A stretch of DNA of 64,000 nucleotides from Natronocella acetinitrilica (GTDB taxonomy: Bacteria; Pseudomonadota; Gammaproteobacteria; Nitrococcales; Aquisalimonadaceae). Below, one piece after another: positions 9,064-18,647 of this stretch; positions within the stretch are counted from its first letter, which is position 1; each line of letters begins with the position of its first letter. A program made the translations under genes and the position numbers. The notes below the pieces were generated by a model that saw only the letters and a list, made by a program, of their open reading frames with translations, was not told the origin of the DNA and ran no database searches. Location: assembly GCF_024170285.1 (NCBI RefSeq), contig NZ_JALJXV010000006.1:1-64000 (forward strand). The letters are read 5' to 3'.

Positions 9064-10215
9064 ATGGAAGGACGCCCCGGATTCAAGCGCTTGCTTCGCG
9101 CCCTCGCCTCCACCAGCGGTGTATTGCTCATCATCGTAATCACAGCACTCAGTATACAGGCCCTGCAGCAGCAAGCCGGTGCTGACCACAACGACAGCAG
9201 TGGCGAGGCAGCGCTGCTGCCGGTTTCCACTCTGGCACTGCAACCGGAGTCCGGGTTCACAACCACCGCCCGCCTCACCGGCAGGCTCCATCCCGCCCGG
9301 GAAGTGGCCCTGGCGTTTGAACCGGCGGGGCGCGTGGTCGACATTGAAGTCGCCCTTGGCGATGCCGTCAGCGAAGGACAGATCCTGGCCCGCCTGGATA
9401 CCCGGCGTCTGCTTGCCCGGCGTGCGGAAATCCAGGCGCAACTGGACGAGACGGCAATCGCTCTGGAGCTCGCCCGGCTGGAGGAAGACCGGCAGCAAAG
9501 CCTCCGCGAAAGCGATCTGAATACCCGACAAGCGCTGGACCGCAGTCGAACGGAGCGCAGGCGGATGGAAGCCATGCTGTCCGGGCTGCATGCGGGCCTG
9601 GCTGGCGTTGACGCAGACATCGACGACAGCGCCCTGCGCGCGCCTTTTGCTGGCCGCATTACCGAGAAGCACATAGAACTCGGCGCCATGCTCGCCGGGA
9701 GTACACCGGCTTTCCAACTCATGGACCATCGTCGCCTGGAGGCGCTTATCGGCGTTCCGGCCAGCAAGGCTGCGGCCCTGGTTCAGGCCGGCGAGACAGT
9801 GACCCTGAACAGCCGGGGGCAGGACTTCACCGGGACGGTCCGCTCCCTGATCCCCGAAATCGACGCGTCCCGCCAGACCGCGACACTGATCGTGGATGTG
9901 GACAACGGCAATGGGCTGATCCCCGGTCAACTGGTTGAATGGAAAACCGAAACCCTTATTGAAGAGCCAGGTTATTGGGTCCCCACGACCGCACTGGCGT
10001 CCGGCGAACGGGGGCTATGGAGCCTGCTGGTTGCGGAACCAGACAGCAATGGCATCGCCATCGTCCGCCGTGCCAGCGTCGAGTATCTGCATGGCAACGG
10101 TAGCCACGTTTTCGTACGTGGAACCGTGAATAGCGGTGCGCTGGTCATCACCGAGGGCGCGCACCGTATCGTGCCTGGGCAACGCGTCCAGTTGTTGCGA
10201 CAGGCAACCCCATGA
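9064..10215 (+). CDS. RND efflux membrane-fusion (periplasmic adaptor) protein
   Basis: Periplasmic adaptor (383 aa) that joins an inner-membrane RND pump to an outer-membrane duct. An N-terminal hydrophobic anchor (LLIIVITALSIQAL) is followed by a biotinyl-lipoyl half (GRVVDIEVALGDAVSEGQILARLD), an alpha-hairpin with many Arg/Glu/Leu residues, the second lipoyl half (LRAPFAGRITEKHIELGAML) and beta-barrel/membrane-proximal domains. The stop overlaps the pump gene start by four bases (ATGA type), so the two are translationally coupled. No outer-membrane gene is present in this operon. Confidence 0.92.
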   Translation: MEGRPGFKRLLRALASTSGVLLIIVITALSIQALQQQAGADHNDSSGEAALLPVSTLALQPESGFTTTARLTGRLHPAREVALAFEPAGRVVDIEVALGDAVSEGQILARLDTRRLLARRAEIQAQLDETAIALELARLEEDRQQSLRESDLNTRQALDRSRTERRRMEAMLSGLHAGLAGVDADIDDSALRAPFAGRITEKHIELGAMLAGSTPAFQLMDHRRLEALIGVPASKAAALVQAGETVTLNSRGQDFTGTVRSLIPEIDASRQTATLIVDVDNGNGLIPGQLVEWKTETLIEEPGYWVPTTALASGERGLWSLLVAEPDSNGIAIVRRASVEYLHGNGSHVFVRGTVNSGALVITEGAHRIVPGQRVQLLRQATP

Positions 10216-13200
10216 AGCCGGTGCAACTGTTGTTCAATCGCCGTCTTGTCGCCATGGTGATCGGTCTGGTGATTGTCGCCGGCATGACGGCCATCGAGAC
10301 GCTGCCACGGCAGGAAGACCCGCGCTTCATCGGCCGCAACGCGACCGTCCTGACGCCCTATCCGGGCGCCGAACCGTCCCGGGTCGAGGCGCTTGTAACC
10401 AAGCCGCTGGAAGACGCCATCCGTACCATCGCGGAAGTGGAGACCCTGCAGTCCACCTCCCGGCAGGGTCTGTCGGTGGTTTCCATCGAGCTAGCCGACG
10501 ACGTTACAGACGTCGCGCCCATCTGGAGCCGGATCCGTGACCGGATCGCGGATACCCAGGCTGCTCTGCCCGCCGGCAGCCAGCGCCCGCTGCTGGTCGA
10601 TGATCGCAGTTACGCCTTTACGGCCGTCGTGGCTATCGGTTGGACCCTGAATACCCCGGCGAACCCGTTGATCCTCGGGCGCTACGCCGATCTGCTTGAA
10701 GACCGCTTCCGCTCCCTTCCCGGCACCGACTATACCAATCGCTTCGGTGCCAGCAGGGAAGTGGTGGAAGTTGTACTGGACCCGCCGAGCGTCGCAGGGC
10801 TCGGCCTTTCTCCCGACACCATTGCACGCGGGCTGGAAGCGGCCGACGCCCGCCGGGGCGGTGGCGAACTGACCGGTGGATCGATGCGGGGGAGCGTCGA
10901 ACTGGCTGGCGATTTCGAGAGTCTTGACCGCCTGCGGGACGTTGGTATCACGACGCGCCAGGGGCAAACGGTCAGGCTCGCCGACATCAGCGAGTTACGC
11001 CGTGGTCTGCTTGAGCCGGCCGAACAGTACGCCATGCTGGATGGCGGCACCGTGGTGCTGGTAGGCGCCCGAATGGGTGCGGGTCAACGCGTGGATCGCT
11101 GGATGGAACGCGCTCGGGCCATGCTGGACGACTTTGAGGATAGCCTTCCCGCCGGCCTGGAGGCGACACTGGTTTTCGAGCAGGCCGGCTACACCAGCGA
11201 ACGGCTGAACCAGGTGGTGGGAAGTCTTTTCGCTGGTCTTGCCATCGTCGTGGCCCTGCTGTTTCTGACGCTGGGCTGGCGCGGCGCCATCACCGTGGGG
11301 CTCGCCATCCCTGCCACCGCCTTGCTGACCCTCGCCCTGTTTCCCCTGGCCGGGCTGGAAATTCACCAGATGAGCGTGACCGGCATCATCGTTGCGCTAG
11401 GGCTGATGGTGGATAACGCCATCGTGGTTACCAACGCCCTGCGCCAGCGCCTGGCGGACGGCAATTCCCTGTTTGCCGCAACGTCCATGACACTGCGACG
11501 ACTGGCGATTCCGCTGCTAGCCAGCACATTGACCACCATCCTCGCCTTCATGCCCATCGTTCTGCTTCCGGGCGGTGCCGGCGAGTTTGTCGGGCCGCTG
11601 GCAATGGCAGTGATCGTGGCCCTGGCGAGCTCCTACCTGGTCGCGCTGCTTCTGGTTCCCGCCCTGACGCAGCTCTTTCCGCAACCGACGGTGCGAGAAA
11701 ATGGACAGTCGTGGGTTGCAGACGCCTTCCGCCGTCTCATCGGAGCAGGCCTGAAGGTGCCAGCGGTGACCCTGGCAGCAGCCTTCAGCCTGCCCGTCAT
11801 CGGCATCGCCATGATGCCAACAATCCCCGTGGCCTTCTTTCCCCCGGCTGACCGCGACCAGTTCCACCTGGAGTTACGACTCAACGCCACCGCCGACATT
11901 CATCAGACACGTGCCGCGGCGGAGCGGGCGGCCGCGGTGATTCGGGAATTCGAGGGAGTGCGTCACACCTGGTTCGTAGTGGGCAGCAATGCGCCCATGG
12001 TGTACTACAACCAGATACCAACCGATGACGGCAATCCTGCCTTCGCCCATGGCATCGTCGACACCGAATCCCAGGCCGCGACCAAGCGCATCGTTCCGGA
12101 ATTGCAGCGCCGTCTCGATGCCGCGTTGCCAGATGCCCAGATCATCGTGCGCAAATATGAACAGGGCCCTCCCTTCGAGGCGCCGCTCGAGTTGCGCGTC
12201 TATGGCAACGAGCTGACCACACTGGCAGACCTGGGGGACCAGATCGCCCTGCTCATGCGGCAGCTGCCCCAGGTCACTCACGTTCGCAGTCTTGTCACGC
12301 AGGATGCCACCAAGCTGGTCGCTGCACTGGACGAGGAACTGCTCAGGGAATCAGGGCTCGACCCAGCGCTGGTGTCGGCGCAGCTCGGTGCCGCCCTTTC
12401 CGGTTTGGACGGTGGATTCTTACTGGAGGAAACCGAGCAACTGCCCGTGCAGGTGCGCTACCCGGCGGGGTGGCGCGATCACGGCGAAGCCCTGGGAGAC
12501 CTGCTGCTCATGGGCACGGCTGGTGGCGACGGCATTCCATTGGCATCCGTGGCCACCCTGGGAATGGAGCCGGCCTGGAGCAGCATCCAGCGACGCAACG
12601 GTGAGCGGGTGCAAGTCATTCGTGGGTATCTTGAAGCGGACACCCTTCCGGCTATTGCCATGGCGGAGTTGGAGCGCCTTCTGGAAGACGCGCTGATTCT
12701 TCCGCCTGGCTACCGACTGGAGACCGGCGGCGAGGCGGCGGAACGGGACGAGGCAGTGACCCGGCTGCTGGGTTCAGTGCTCATGCTCGTAACCTTGATG
12801 ATTGCCGTGGTCACGCTGACATTCAATTCGTTTCGACGGGCGGCCATCGTCTTCGCTGCCGGGGCCCAGGCTCTGGGCATGGGACTACTGGCGCTTTATC
12901 TGACAGGGCACGCCTTTGGCTTCGTCATTATCGTCGGCGTCATGGGGCTGGTGGGTGTGGCCATCAACGCAACCATCATTCTCATCGCGGCGCTGGATGA
13001 AAACCAGAGAGCCAGGGCGGGAGACCCGGACGCCATGGCTGCAGTCATCACCGGAACCACGAGTCGGCATATTCTTTCCACGACCATCACGACAGTGGGT
13101 GGTCTGAGTCCGCTGATGTTCGTGGCGGGTGATTTCTGGCCCCCCTTCGCGCAGACGGTGGGGGGTGGCCTGCTCCTCGCCACGGTGATCGCCTTCATGG

Positions 13201-13304
13201 CCACGCCGGCAGCCTACCGACTGCTGGTGGCACGCCCCACAGTGCGCGGGCGTGTTCCTGATGACGGACATCCGGCGGACGAAAACCGCCGTCAGTTGGC
13301 CTGA
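10212..13304 (+). CDS. RND-family inner-membrane efflux pump (AcrB type)
   Basis: Proton-driven multidrug-type RND transporter of 1030 residues, the normal family length. One N-terminal helix is followed by a large periplasmic loop (QEDPRF, TPYPGAEPSRVEALVTKPLEDAI), the central membrane bundle with LGLMVDNAIVVTNALRQRL, whose single Asp is the expected proton relay, a second periplasmic loop, and the C-terminal bundle. The sequence is closer to the divergent NolG/AcrB-like pumps paired with single adaptors than to E. coli AcrB. Its end overlaps the convergent dctM gene by 13 bases. Substrate unknown. Confidence 0.92.
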   Translation: MKPVQLLFNRRLVAMVIGLVIVAGMTAIETLPRQEDPRFIGRNATVLTPYPGAEPSRVEALVTKPLEDAIRTIAEVETLQSTSRQGLSVVSIELADDVTDVAPIWSRIRDRIADTQAALPAGSQRPLLVDDRSYAFTAVVAIGWTLNTPANPLILGRYADLLEDRFRSLPGTDYTNRFGASREVVEVVLDPPSVAGLGLSPDTIARGLEAADARRGGGELTGGSMRGSVELAGDFESLDRLRDVGITTRQGQTVRLADISELRRGLLEPAEQYAMLDGGTVVLVGARMGAGQRVDRWMERARAMLDDFEDSLPAGLEATLVFEQAGYTSERLNQVVGSLFAGLAIVVALLFLTLGWRGAITVGLAIPATALLTLALFPLAGLEIHQMSVTGIIVALGLMVDNAIVVTNALRQRLADGNSLFAATSMTLRRLAIPLLASTLTTILAFMPIVLLPGGAGEFVGPLAMAVIVALASSYLVALLLVPALTQLFPQPTVRENGQSWVADAFRRLIGAGLKVPAVTLAAAFSLPVIGIAMMPTIPVAFFPPADRDQFHLELRLNATADIHQTRAAAERAAAVIREFEGVRHTWFVVGSNAPMVYYNQIPTDDGNPAFAHGIVDTESQAATKRIVPELQRRLDAALPDAQIIVRKYEQGPPFEAPLELRVYGNELTTLADLGDQIALLMRQLPQVTHVRSLVTQDATKLVAALDEELLRESGLDPALVSAQLGAALSGLDGGFLLEETEQLPVQVRYPAGWRDHGEALGDLLLMGTAGGDGIPLASVATLGMEPAWSSIQRRNGERVQVIRGYLEADTLPAIAMAELERLLEDALILPPGYRLETGGEAAERDEAVTRLLGSVLMLVTLMIAVVTLTFNSFRRAAIVFAAGAQALGMGLLALYLTGHAFGFVIIVGVMGLVGVAINATIILIAALDENQRARAGDPDAMAAVITGTTSRHILSTTITTVGGLSPLMFVAGDFWPPFAQTVGGGLLLATVIAFMATPAAYRLLVARPTVRGRVPDDGHPADENRRQLA

Positions 13305-14653
13305 GCCGGGAGCCAGAGCACCAGATCGGGGAAGACCACCAGAACGGTCAGCATCAGCAACTGGATGCCGATGAAAGGCACGATGCCCCGGTAGATATGC
13401 CAGGTGGTGATGCTGGCCGGCGCCGCCCCCCGGAGGTAGAACAGAGCAAACCCAAAGGGTGGCGTCAGGAACGAGGCCTGCAGATTCATGGCGATCAGCA
13501 CGGCGAACCACACCGGGTCAAAGCCGAAGAAGATAGCCACCGGCGTTACCAGCGGCACCACGATGAAGGTGATCTCGATAAAGTCGAGGAAGAAGCCGAG
13601 TATGAAGATGGTCAGCATGACGAAGAACAGGAAACCCCACTGACCACCGGGCAGGCCCTCGAGGAAGTCCTTGACCAGCCAGGTGCCATCCAGGGCGCTG
13701 AACACCATGGCGAAGGCCGTTGCCCCCACCAGGATAATGAACACCATGCTGGTGAGCCGCACGGTGGCAGCTGTTGCGGCGGACAGGTTGGTCCAGGTCA
13801 GGCGACCGTTCAGCAGCGCCAGCAGGCTGGCGCCGAAGGCACCCATCGCACCAGCCTCCGTGGGCGAGGCGATACCAAGAAAGATGCTGCCCAGCACCAC
13901 GGCCACCAGGGCCAGCGGTGGCAGCAGACTCTTGAATACCGCCAGAGCCAGATTCTGCACCTGGAAATCGTCGGATTCCGCAGGCATGGCTGGCGCCACA
14001 TCGCGCTTGAAGTACGCATAGATGGCGATATAGAGCACGTAAAGGCCACTTAAGGCCAGACCCGGCAGGAAAGCACCCAGGAACAGGTCGCCCACGTTCA
14101 CGCCCATCTGATCGCCGAGGATGATCAACACGATGCTCGGGGGAATGATCTGCCCCAGGGTGCCACTGGCTGCGATGGTGCCCGCAGCCAGGGAGCGGTC
14201 GTAGCCGTATTTGAGCATGACGGGCAAGGCCAGCACCGCCATGGTGACCACCGAAGCCCCGACGACCCCGGTAGAGGCAGCCAGGAGCGCCCCCACACCC
14301 ACAACCGAAATGGCGAGCCCGCCACGCATGCGACCGAACAGCCGTCCCATGGTCTTTAGCAGATCTTCCGCCAGGCCCGACTTCTCCAGCATGACGCCCA
14401 TGAAAACGAAAAACGGCACGGCTACCAGGGTGTAGTTGTCCATGACCGAGCCGAATATTCGCCCTGGCAAGGCGTTGAGCCGGGCAAAGCGGAAGGCGGG
14501 ATCCCAGGGAACGGGCACATTCAGCCCGTGCAGTAGATCGCTACCAATCAGGGTGAAAACAACAGCCGTCGCACCCAGGCTGAAGGCCACCGGATAGCCG
14601 GAGAGCATGAACAGCAAGAGGCAGACGAACATCCACAGCGCAATATATTCCAT
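13292..14653 (-). CDS. dctM: TRAP transporter large permease, DctM family
   Basis: Large membrane subunit (453 aa, about 12-13 helices) of a sodium-coupled TRAP transporter. Family marks include YTLVAVPFFVFMGVMLEKSG, AASTGVVGASVVTMAVLALP, ASGTLGQIIPPSIVLIILGD and ASPTEAGAMGAFGA. It begins one base after the dctQ stop, so the pair is coupled. No binding-protein gene adjoins; the Tat-exported DctP at 7.2 kb is the nearest candidate. The overlap with the end of the RND gene leaves no room for a terminator between the convergent operons. Confidence 0.93.
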   Translation of the reverse strand: MEYIALWMFVCLLLFMLSGYPVAFSLGATAVVFTLIGSDLLHGLNVPVPWDPAFRFARLNALPGRIFGSVMDNYTLVAVPFFVFMGVMLEKSGLAEDLLKTMGRLFGRMRGGLAISVVGVGALLAASTGVVGASVVTMAVLALPVMLKYGYDRSLAAGTIAASGTLGQIIPPSIVLIILGDQMGVNVGDLFLGAFLPGLALSGLYVLYIAIYAYFKRDVAPAMPAESDDFQVQNLALAVFKSLLPPLALVAVVLGSIFLGIASPTEAGAMGAFGASLLALLNGRLTWTNLSAATAATVRLTSMVFIILVGATAFAMVFSALDGTWLVKDFLEGLPGGQWGFLFFVMLTIFILGFFLDFIEITFIVVPLVTPVAIFFGFDPVWFAVLIAMNLQASFLTPPFGFALFYLRGAAPASITTWHIYRGIVPFIGIQLLMLTVLVVFPDLVLWLPAQAN

Positions 14654-14655
14654 GA

Positions 14656-15273
14656 TCAGGCGGTGGACTCCGGTCTGGGTGGGCGTGTGGCTTCCGGTCG
14701 ACCGGGCAGCGGCGAGCCGGGAACACCGCTCAGCCAGGCAATCCGCTTGATGGCCTCACTCACGCCCTGCAGCATCAGCAGGAAGAACGCCAGCGGGATC
14801 ACCGTCTTGATCGGGTAACGGGGCAGCCCACCGGGCTGGGGGCTGCGCTCCATGCGTTCAACGTCGGGCCAGCCATGGGGGAAATGGGTCCAGCCCCAGG
14901 AGCGCAGTGTGTAATCCCATGACAGCCACACCACCAGCGCGCAAAACGGGATGAGGAACAGCAACGCGCCAAAAAGATCGATCCACGCTTTTGGCTTGGG
15001 CCCGAAAGACGAGTAAAGGATATCAACGCGGATATGACCGTCCTGCCGGAGCACGTAGGCAGCACCCAGCAGGAAAATCAGATTATAGGCGTAGGTCTGC
15101 CCTTCCAGCAGGGCGTTGCTGCTGAGCTGCATGCCCAGGTGTGCGCCAAGGTAGCGCCCCACCACGTTGATCACGCCCAGCAACACCAATACCACGACGG
15201 CAGCGCCCATCAGGCGACCGATGGCGCCATTGACCGTGTCGATGATGGAGGAAACGCGCAGGAAGAATCGCAT
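14656..15273 (-). CDS. dctQ: TRAP transporter small permease, DctQ family
   Basis: Small four-helix membrane subunit (205 aa) of the TRAP transporter. Hydrophobic segments lie at about residues 20-40, 62-80, 98-120 and 160-175. Family-like residues include VINVVGRYLG, LEGQTYAYNLIFLLGAAYVLRQDGHIRVDI, the usual DctQ core. The C-terminal 25 residues are Pro/Arg-rich. First gene of a two-gene operon with dctM. No clear Shine-Dalgarno sequence is seen before ATG 15273. Confidence 0.9.
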   Translation of the reverse strand: MRFFLRVSSIIDTVNGAIGRLMGAAVVVLVLLGVINVVGRYLGAHLGMQLSSNALLEGQTYAYNLIFLLGAAYVLRQDGHIRVDILYSSFGPKPKAWIDLFGALLFLIPFCALVVWLSWDYTLRSWGWTHFPHGWPDVERMERSPQPGGLPRYPIKTVIPLAFFLLMLQGVSEAIKRIAWLSGVPGSPLPGRPEATRPPRPESTA

Positions 15274-15655
15274 GCAATCGACTGAGTCTGCCCGGAAACC
15301 GAAACCACTGACTGATAGTTATGCCTGGTGGAAACCGCGCGGGGGGTCACCGGCAGCGCGATCCAGCATCGAAACAACGGCAAGAACACGCGTATGCGGC
15401 ATGATAACGGTGGGGACGAGGCGGGGCAAACGCGTTCGAAGAAACGCGAACTTACCGCGGCCGCGCCTACCTGATGACCTGACCGCGATAGATCATGACG
15501 GGATGCAGATAGAGCAATAGGTGCACCCTGCACTGTCGCCGCCCCGCGACGGGGCAGCCAGGCCCGACTCAGCGACTTATCCGCGCCGCTTGCAATGCCT
15601 TCTGCAAAGTCCGCACCATACGGCCGAGGACCGCACCCACCCCCGGAGGTATCGC
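15274..15655. other. 382-base divergent intergenic region between dctQ and mltB
   Basis: No convincing gene in any frame. It must hold the promoters for dctQM and the transglycosylase. The only symmetry noted is GTGCA-CCC-TGCAC at 15521-15533. GGAGGT just before 15656 is the transglycosylase ribosome-binding site. Confidence 0.6.
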
Positions 15656-16840
15656 ATGCATCCCGTCCTGCGCTCGCTGCTGCTCGCCCTGCTGTTCCTA
15701 CCCTTCACGGTGACGGCAGAGGAGTTTCGCGCCTGCGTTGATCGGCTGGCGGACCAGGCGGCCGGAGAGGGCATCAGCGTCGCGACAATCGACGGCGCGC
15801 TTCGCCCCATCGAACGCCAGGTTCGGGTGGTGGAGCTGGATCGTCGACAACCGGAATTTGTGCAGACTTTCTGGCAATACTATGCTGCGCGGGTCTCCGA
15901 CACCCGGCTTGAAACCGGCCGGGAAAGACTCGAAGAGTATCGCCCGCTACTCGAGCGCGTGCATGCCGACTACGGCGTACGCCCCGAATACCTGGTCTCG
16001 CTTTGGGGCCTTGAGACAAACTTCGGCAGCCATTTCGGCAGCATGCCGGTGCTCGACTCCCTCGGGACACTGGCCTGCGATCCGCGTCGTGCCCGCTTCT
16101 TCGGCGAGCAGTTGATGGCGGCATTGCGCCTGATCGATGCAGGGCACATGGCACCCGAACAAATGCGGGGCTCCTGGGCCGGCGCCATGGGGCACATGCA
16201 GTTCATGCCCGCCACGTTCGAACGGCACGCGGTGGACGCCACCGGTGACGGCCGCTCGGACCCCTGGCAGAACCTGGAGGACGCCCTGGCCACCGGCGCG
16301 AATTACCTGCGCAACATGGGCTGGCGTGATGGAGAGCGCTGGGGGCGGGAGGTGTCTCTTCCAGACGATTTCGACTATGGCCTTGCCGATATCGGCAGCC
16401 GGCGCCCACTCGCCGAATGGGCCGATCTCGGCGTGCGCCGGGTCGACGGCGGGGCGCTACCCCAGGCCGACATGGAGGCTGCCATGCTGCTACCCGCCGG
16501 CCATCGCGGACCAGCGTTCCTTGTCTATCACAACTTCCACGTGATCATGCGCTGGAACACCTCCACGTCCTACGCGCTGGCGGTAGGCCTGCTGGCCGAC
16601 CAACTCTCGGGCCAGCCAGGCCTGCAGACCTCGGAGCCGGCGGATTCCGATCCCTTGCGGCGGGACGATGTCGAGGAGCTGCAGCAACGGCTGGCGGACC
16701 AGGGCTTCGACCCCGGCCCGGTGGACGGCATCCTGGGTCGACAGACCCGCGCGGCGGTGCGGGCATTCCAGCGCGCCAATGACCTGCCCGCGGACGGCTA
16801 CCCTGACCCGAGACTGCTGGAGCAGTTACGAACGCTTTAG
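15656..16840 (+). CDS. mltB: Lytic murein transglycosylase, MltB family, with C-terminal peptidoglycan-binding domain
   Basis: Periplasmic enzyme (394 aa) cleaving the MurNAc-GlcNAc bond with 1,6-anhydro product formation. Signal peptide at 1-21 (LALLFLPFTVTAEE); SLT2 domain about 25-310 with the catalytic Glu in SLWGLETNFGSHFG and the substrate groove motifs WAGAMGHMQFMP and ATGDGRSDPW; C-terminal PG_binding_1 domain about 330-392 (LQQRLADQGFDPGPVDG, TRAAVRAFQ). No lipobox is seen, so it is soluble, unlike E. coli MltB. ATG 15656 has a strong GGAGGT upstream. Confidence 0.92.
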   Translation: MHPVLRSLLLALLFLPFTVTAEEFRACVDRLADQAAGEGISVATIDGALRPIERQVRVVELDRRQPEFVQTFWQYYAARVSDTRLETGRERLEEYRPLLERVHADYGVRPEYLVSLWGLETNFGSHFGSMPVLDSLGTLACDPRRARFFGEQLMAALRLIDAGHMAPEQMRGSWAGAMGHMQFMPATFERHAVDATGDGRSDPWQNLEDALATGANYLRNMGWRDGERWGREVSLPDDFDYGLADIGSRRPLAEWADLGVRRVDGGALPQADMEAAMLLPAGHRGPAFLVYHNFHVIMRWNTSTSYALAVGLLADQLSGQPGLQTSEPADSDPLRRDDVEELQQRLADQGFDPGPVDGILGRQTRAAVRAFQRANDLPADGYPDPRLLEQLRTL

Positions 16841-17550
16841 TCTGTGCCGTTGCCCGGCGTCATCGGGTGCGCCCTGCCGCGGCTATGGCGATAGTTGATC
16901 TCGCCGGGCGTGATGGTACCGGCGGAAATGATGAACGACACGGCTTCGTCCACCGTCCAGTCGGTGGACACAACCTGGGCCAGCGGCACAATTTCCATGT
17001 AGCCGGAGGTGGGATTCGGTGTGGTCGGCACGTAGACGGCGGCCAGCTCCTCGCCGGTGTCGGCGTCGCGAAAGGTCCGGGTGACAAAGCCGACAGCTTT
17101 CATCTCGGGAGACGGAAAGGCGATCAATACCACCCGCTGCACCGATTCGGGCTTCTCCTGCAATGCTGTCAGCAGGCGCTTGGTGGACCCGTAGATGCGC
17201 TCCACCAGGGGGATACGCTCCATAACGCCATCGAAGAACGCAATCAGCCGTTTTCCGATCACCTGGGTCGCAAGCCAGCCCAGCAGGTACAACGCCGACA
17301 GGGTTAGCAGGAAAGCCATGGCGGCCTGAAAACCGGGGCGGTCGATGAATTCCGCCACCATGGGCAACTGGGGGTCGATGAAGCGCGCGACCCCCCTGAC
17401 CAGGGGCGCGCCCAGACCGGAGAGCTGATTGAACAGGAAGTTGAAAACCCACCACGTGATCCACAGGGGAATCACGGTCAGAATACCCGTAATGAGATAA
17501 CGTTGGGCACGGATACCGCCGCGCCTTGTCTCGCCGCTCTGCCCTCGCAT
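16837..17550 (-). CDS. DUF502 family inner-membrane protein
   Basis: Uncharacterised membrane protein of the DUF502 family (237 aa), with two helices (YLITGILTVIPLWITWWVF and AAMAFLLTLSALYLLGWLA) followed by a cytoplasmic domain with the family pattern ERIPLVERIYGSTKRLL, VVLIAFPSPEMKAVGFVT and VPTTPNPTSGYMEIVP. ATG 17550 follows GGGAGG; the longer upstream frame has no membrane-protein character. The stop overlaps the end of the convergent mltB by four bases. Function unknown. Confidence 0.88.
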   Translation of the reverse strand: MRGQSGETRRGGIRAQRYLITGILTVIPLWITWWVFNFLFNQLSGLGAPLVRGVARFIDPQLPMVAEFIDRPGFQAAMAFLLTLSALYLLGWLATQVIGKRLIAFFDGVMERIPLVERIYGSTKRLLTALQEKPESVQRVVLIAFPSPEMKAVGFVTRTFRDADTGEELAAVYVPTTPNPTSGYMEIVPLAQVVSTDWTVDEAVSFIISAGTITPGEINYRHSRGRAHPMTPGNGTD

Positions 17551-17651
17551 GGTCCTCCCGTGGCCGGGGACAGCAGCGCCCGGCAGTTCAAGCACAGCAT
17601 AAATCACGATGATGACCGGCGTAATGCCAGCCCACCAGGAAGCCCACGAAA

Positions 17652-18647
17652 ATGAGCCAGCGGGACAGACAACGACAGTGGCGAGACCTCGGGGCCTACG
17701 CCCTCGCCCCACTCGCCGGATTGGCAATCGGTGTTGCCCTCCCCGGCACCGTTGCCATGGCGGACAGCCTGCTCTGGCCCACACTGGCGCTACTGCTCTT
17801 CGTGACGTTTCTGCAGGTGCCCCTGGTCGCGCAGCAACGACTGCCCCAGACGAAGCGTTACATGCTGGCTGCGGCGTTCGCGCAGTTCCTTTGTCTGCCT
17901 TTGCTGGTGGGCGGCCTGCTTTTACTGGTTCCTGACGACCCAGGCCTGCAGCTGGCCGTCTGCCTGGTACTCCTGGCGCCCTGCACCGACTGGTTCGTCA
18001 CTTTCAGCAAGCTGAGCCGGGGCAGCGTCCAGGTGGCGGTACTCAGCACACCCATGCTGCTGATCGGCCAACTGGTAATGCTGCCGGTGTGGATCTACCT
18101 GCTGGCAGGTTCCGCCGCGCTCGCGGCATTCGAGCCGATGCGGTTGCTCATTGTCTTTTCCGCCATCGTGCTTCTGCCACTGGGGGTTGCCATGGTGCTC
18201 CAGCGGTTGCGACCCGGCAGCGGCTTGAGGCTTACCGCCCACCAGCTCGACCGCATCGGTAAATGGCTGCTTGTCGTCGTTCTCGGCCTGATCGGCACTT
18301 CGCAGTTATCGGCACTGGTGGGCGCCTGGCAGAGCTGGCTGCTTCCCGTCGCCGGGGTATACCTGGGGTTCGCAGTCGGCGCGACAGCAATCGCTGTGCT
18401 GATCGCCCGGGCGGTGCGGCTGCGGCCCGCACCGGGGCGGACGCTGCTGATCAGCCTGAATGCAAGGAATTCGTTTGTGGTGCTGCCCGTGGCGCTGGCC
18501 AGCGGTGCCGCGGCGACAGCATCCGCCGCGATAGTCCTGCAGATGTTACTGGAGCTGTTTCTGTTGCTCGGCCTGAGTCACGTCGCCACCAGGCTCCTTC
18601 CCGGTGACGAGGATCAGACGGACGAGCGATTGCGTCAGGTCAGTTGA
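17652..18647 (+). CDS. ACR3/bile-acid-symporter-like membrane carrier (putative arsenic resistance protein)
   Basis: Ten-helix carrier of 331 residues related to ACR3 arsenite exporters and sodium/bile acid symporters. The motif LLAPCTDWFVTFSKLSRG matches the ACR3 signature with its conserved Cys, and LISLNARNSFVVLPVALA fits the second conserved region. No arsR, arsC or other arsenic genes adjoin, so arsenite transport is a family prediction only. It begins divergently from the DUF502 gene and its end overlaps the convergent PA2779-like gene by eight bases. Confidence 0.75.
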   Translation: MSQRDRQRQWRDLGAYALAPLAGLAIGVALPGTVAMADSLLWPTLALLLFVTFLQVPLVAQQRLPQTKRYMLAAAFAQFLCLPLLVGGLLLLVPDDPGLQLAVCLVLLAPCTDWFVTFSKLSRGSVQVAVLSTPMLLIGQLVMLPVWIYLLAGSAALAAFEPMRLLIVFSAIVLLPLGVAMVLQRLRPGSGLRLTAHQLDRIGKWLLVVVLGLIGTSQLSALVGAWQSWLLPVAGVYLGFAVGATAIAVLIARAVRLRPAPGRTLLISLNARNSFVVLPVALASGAAATASAAIVLQMLLELFLLLGLSHVATRLLPGDEDQTDERLRQVS

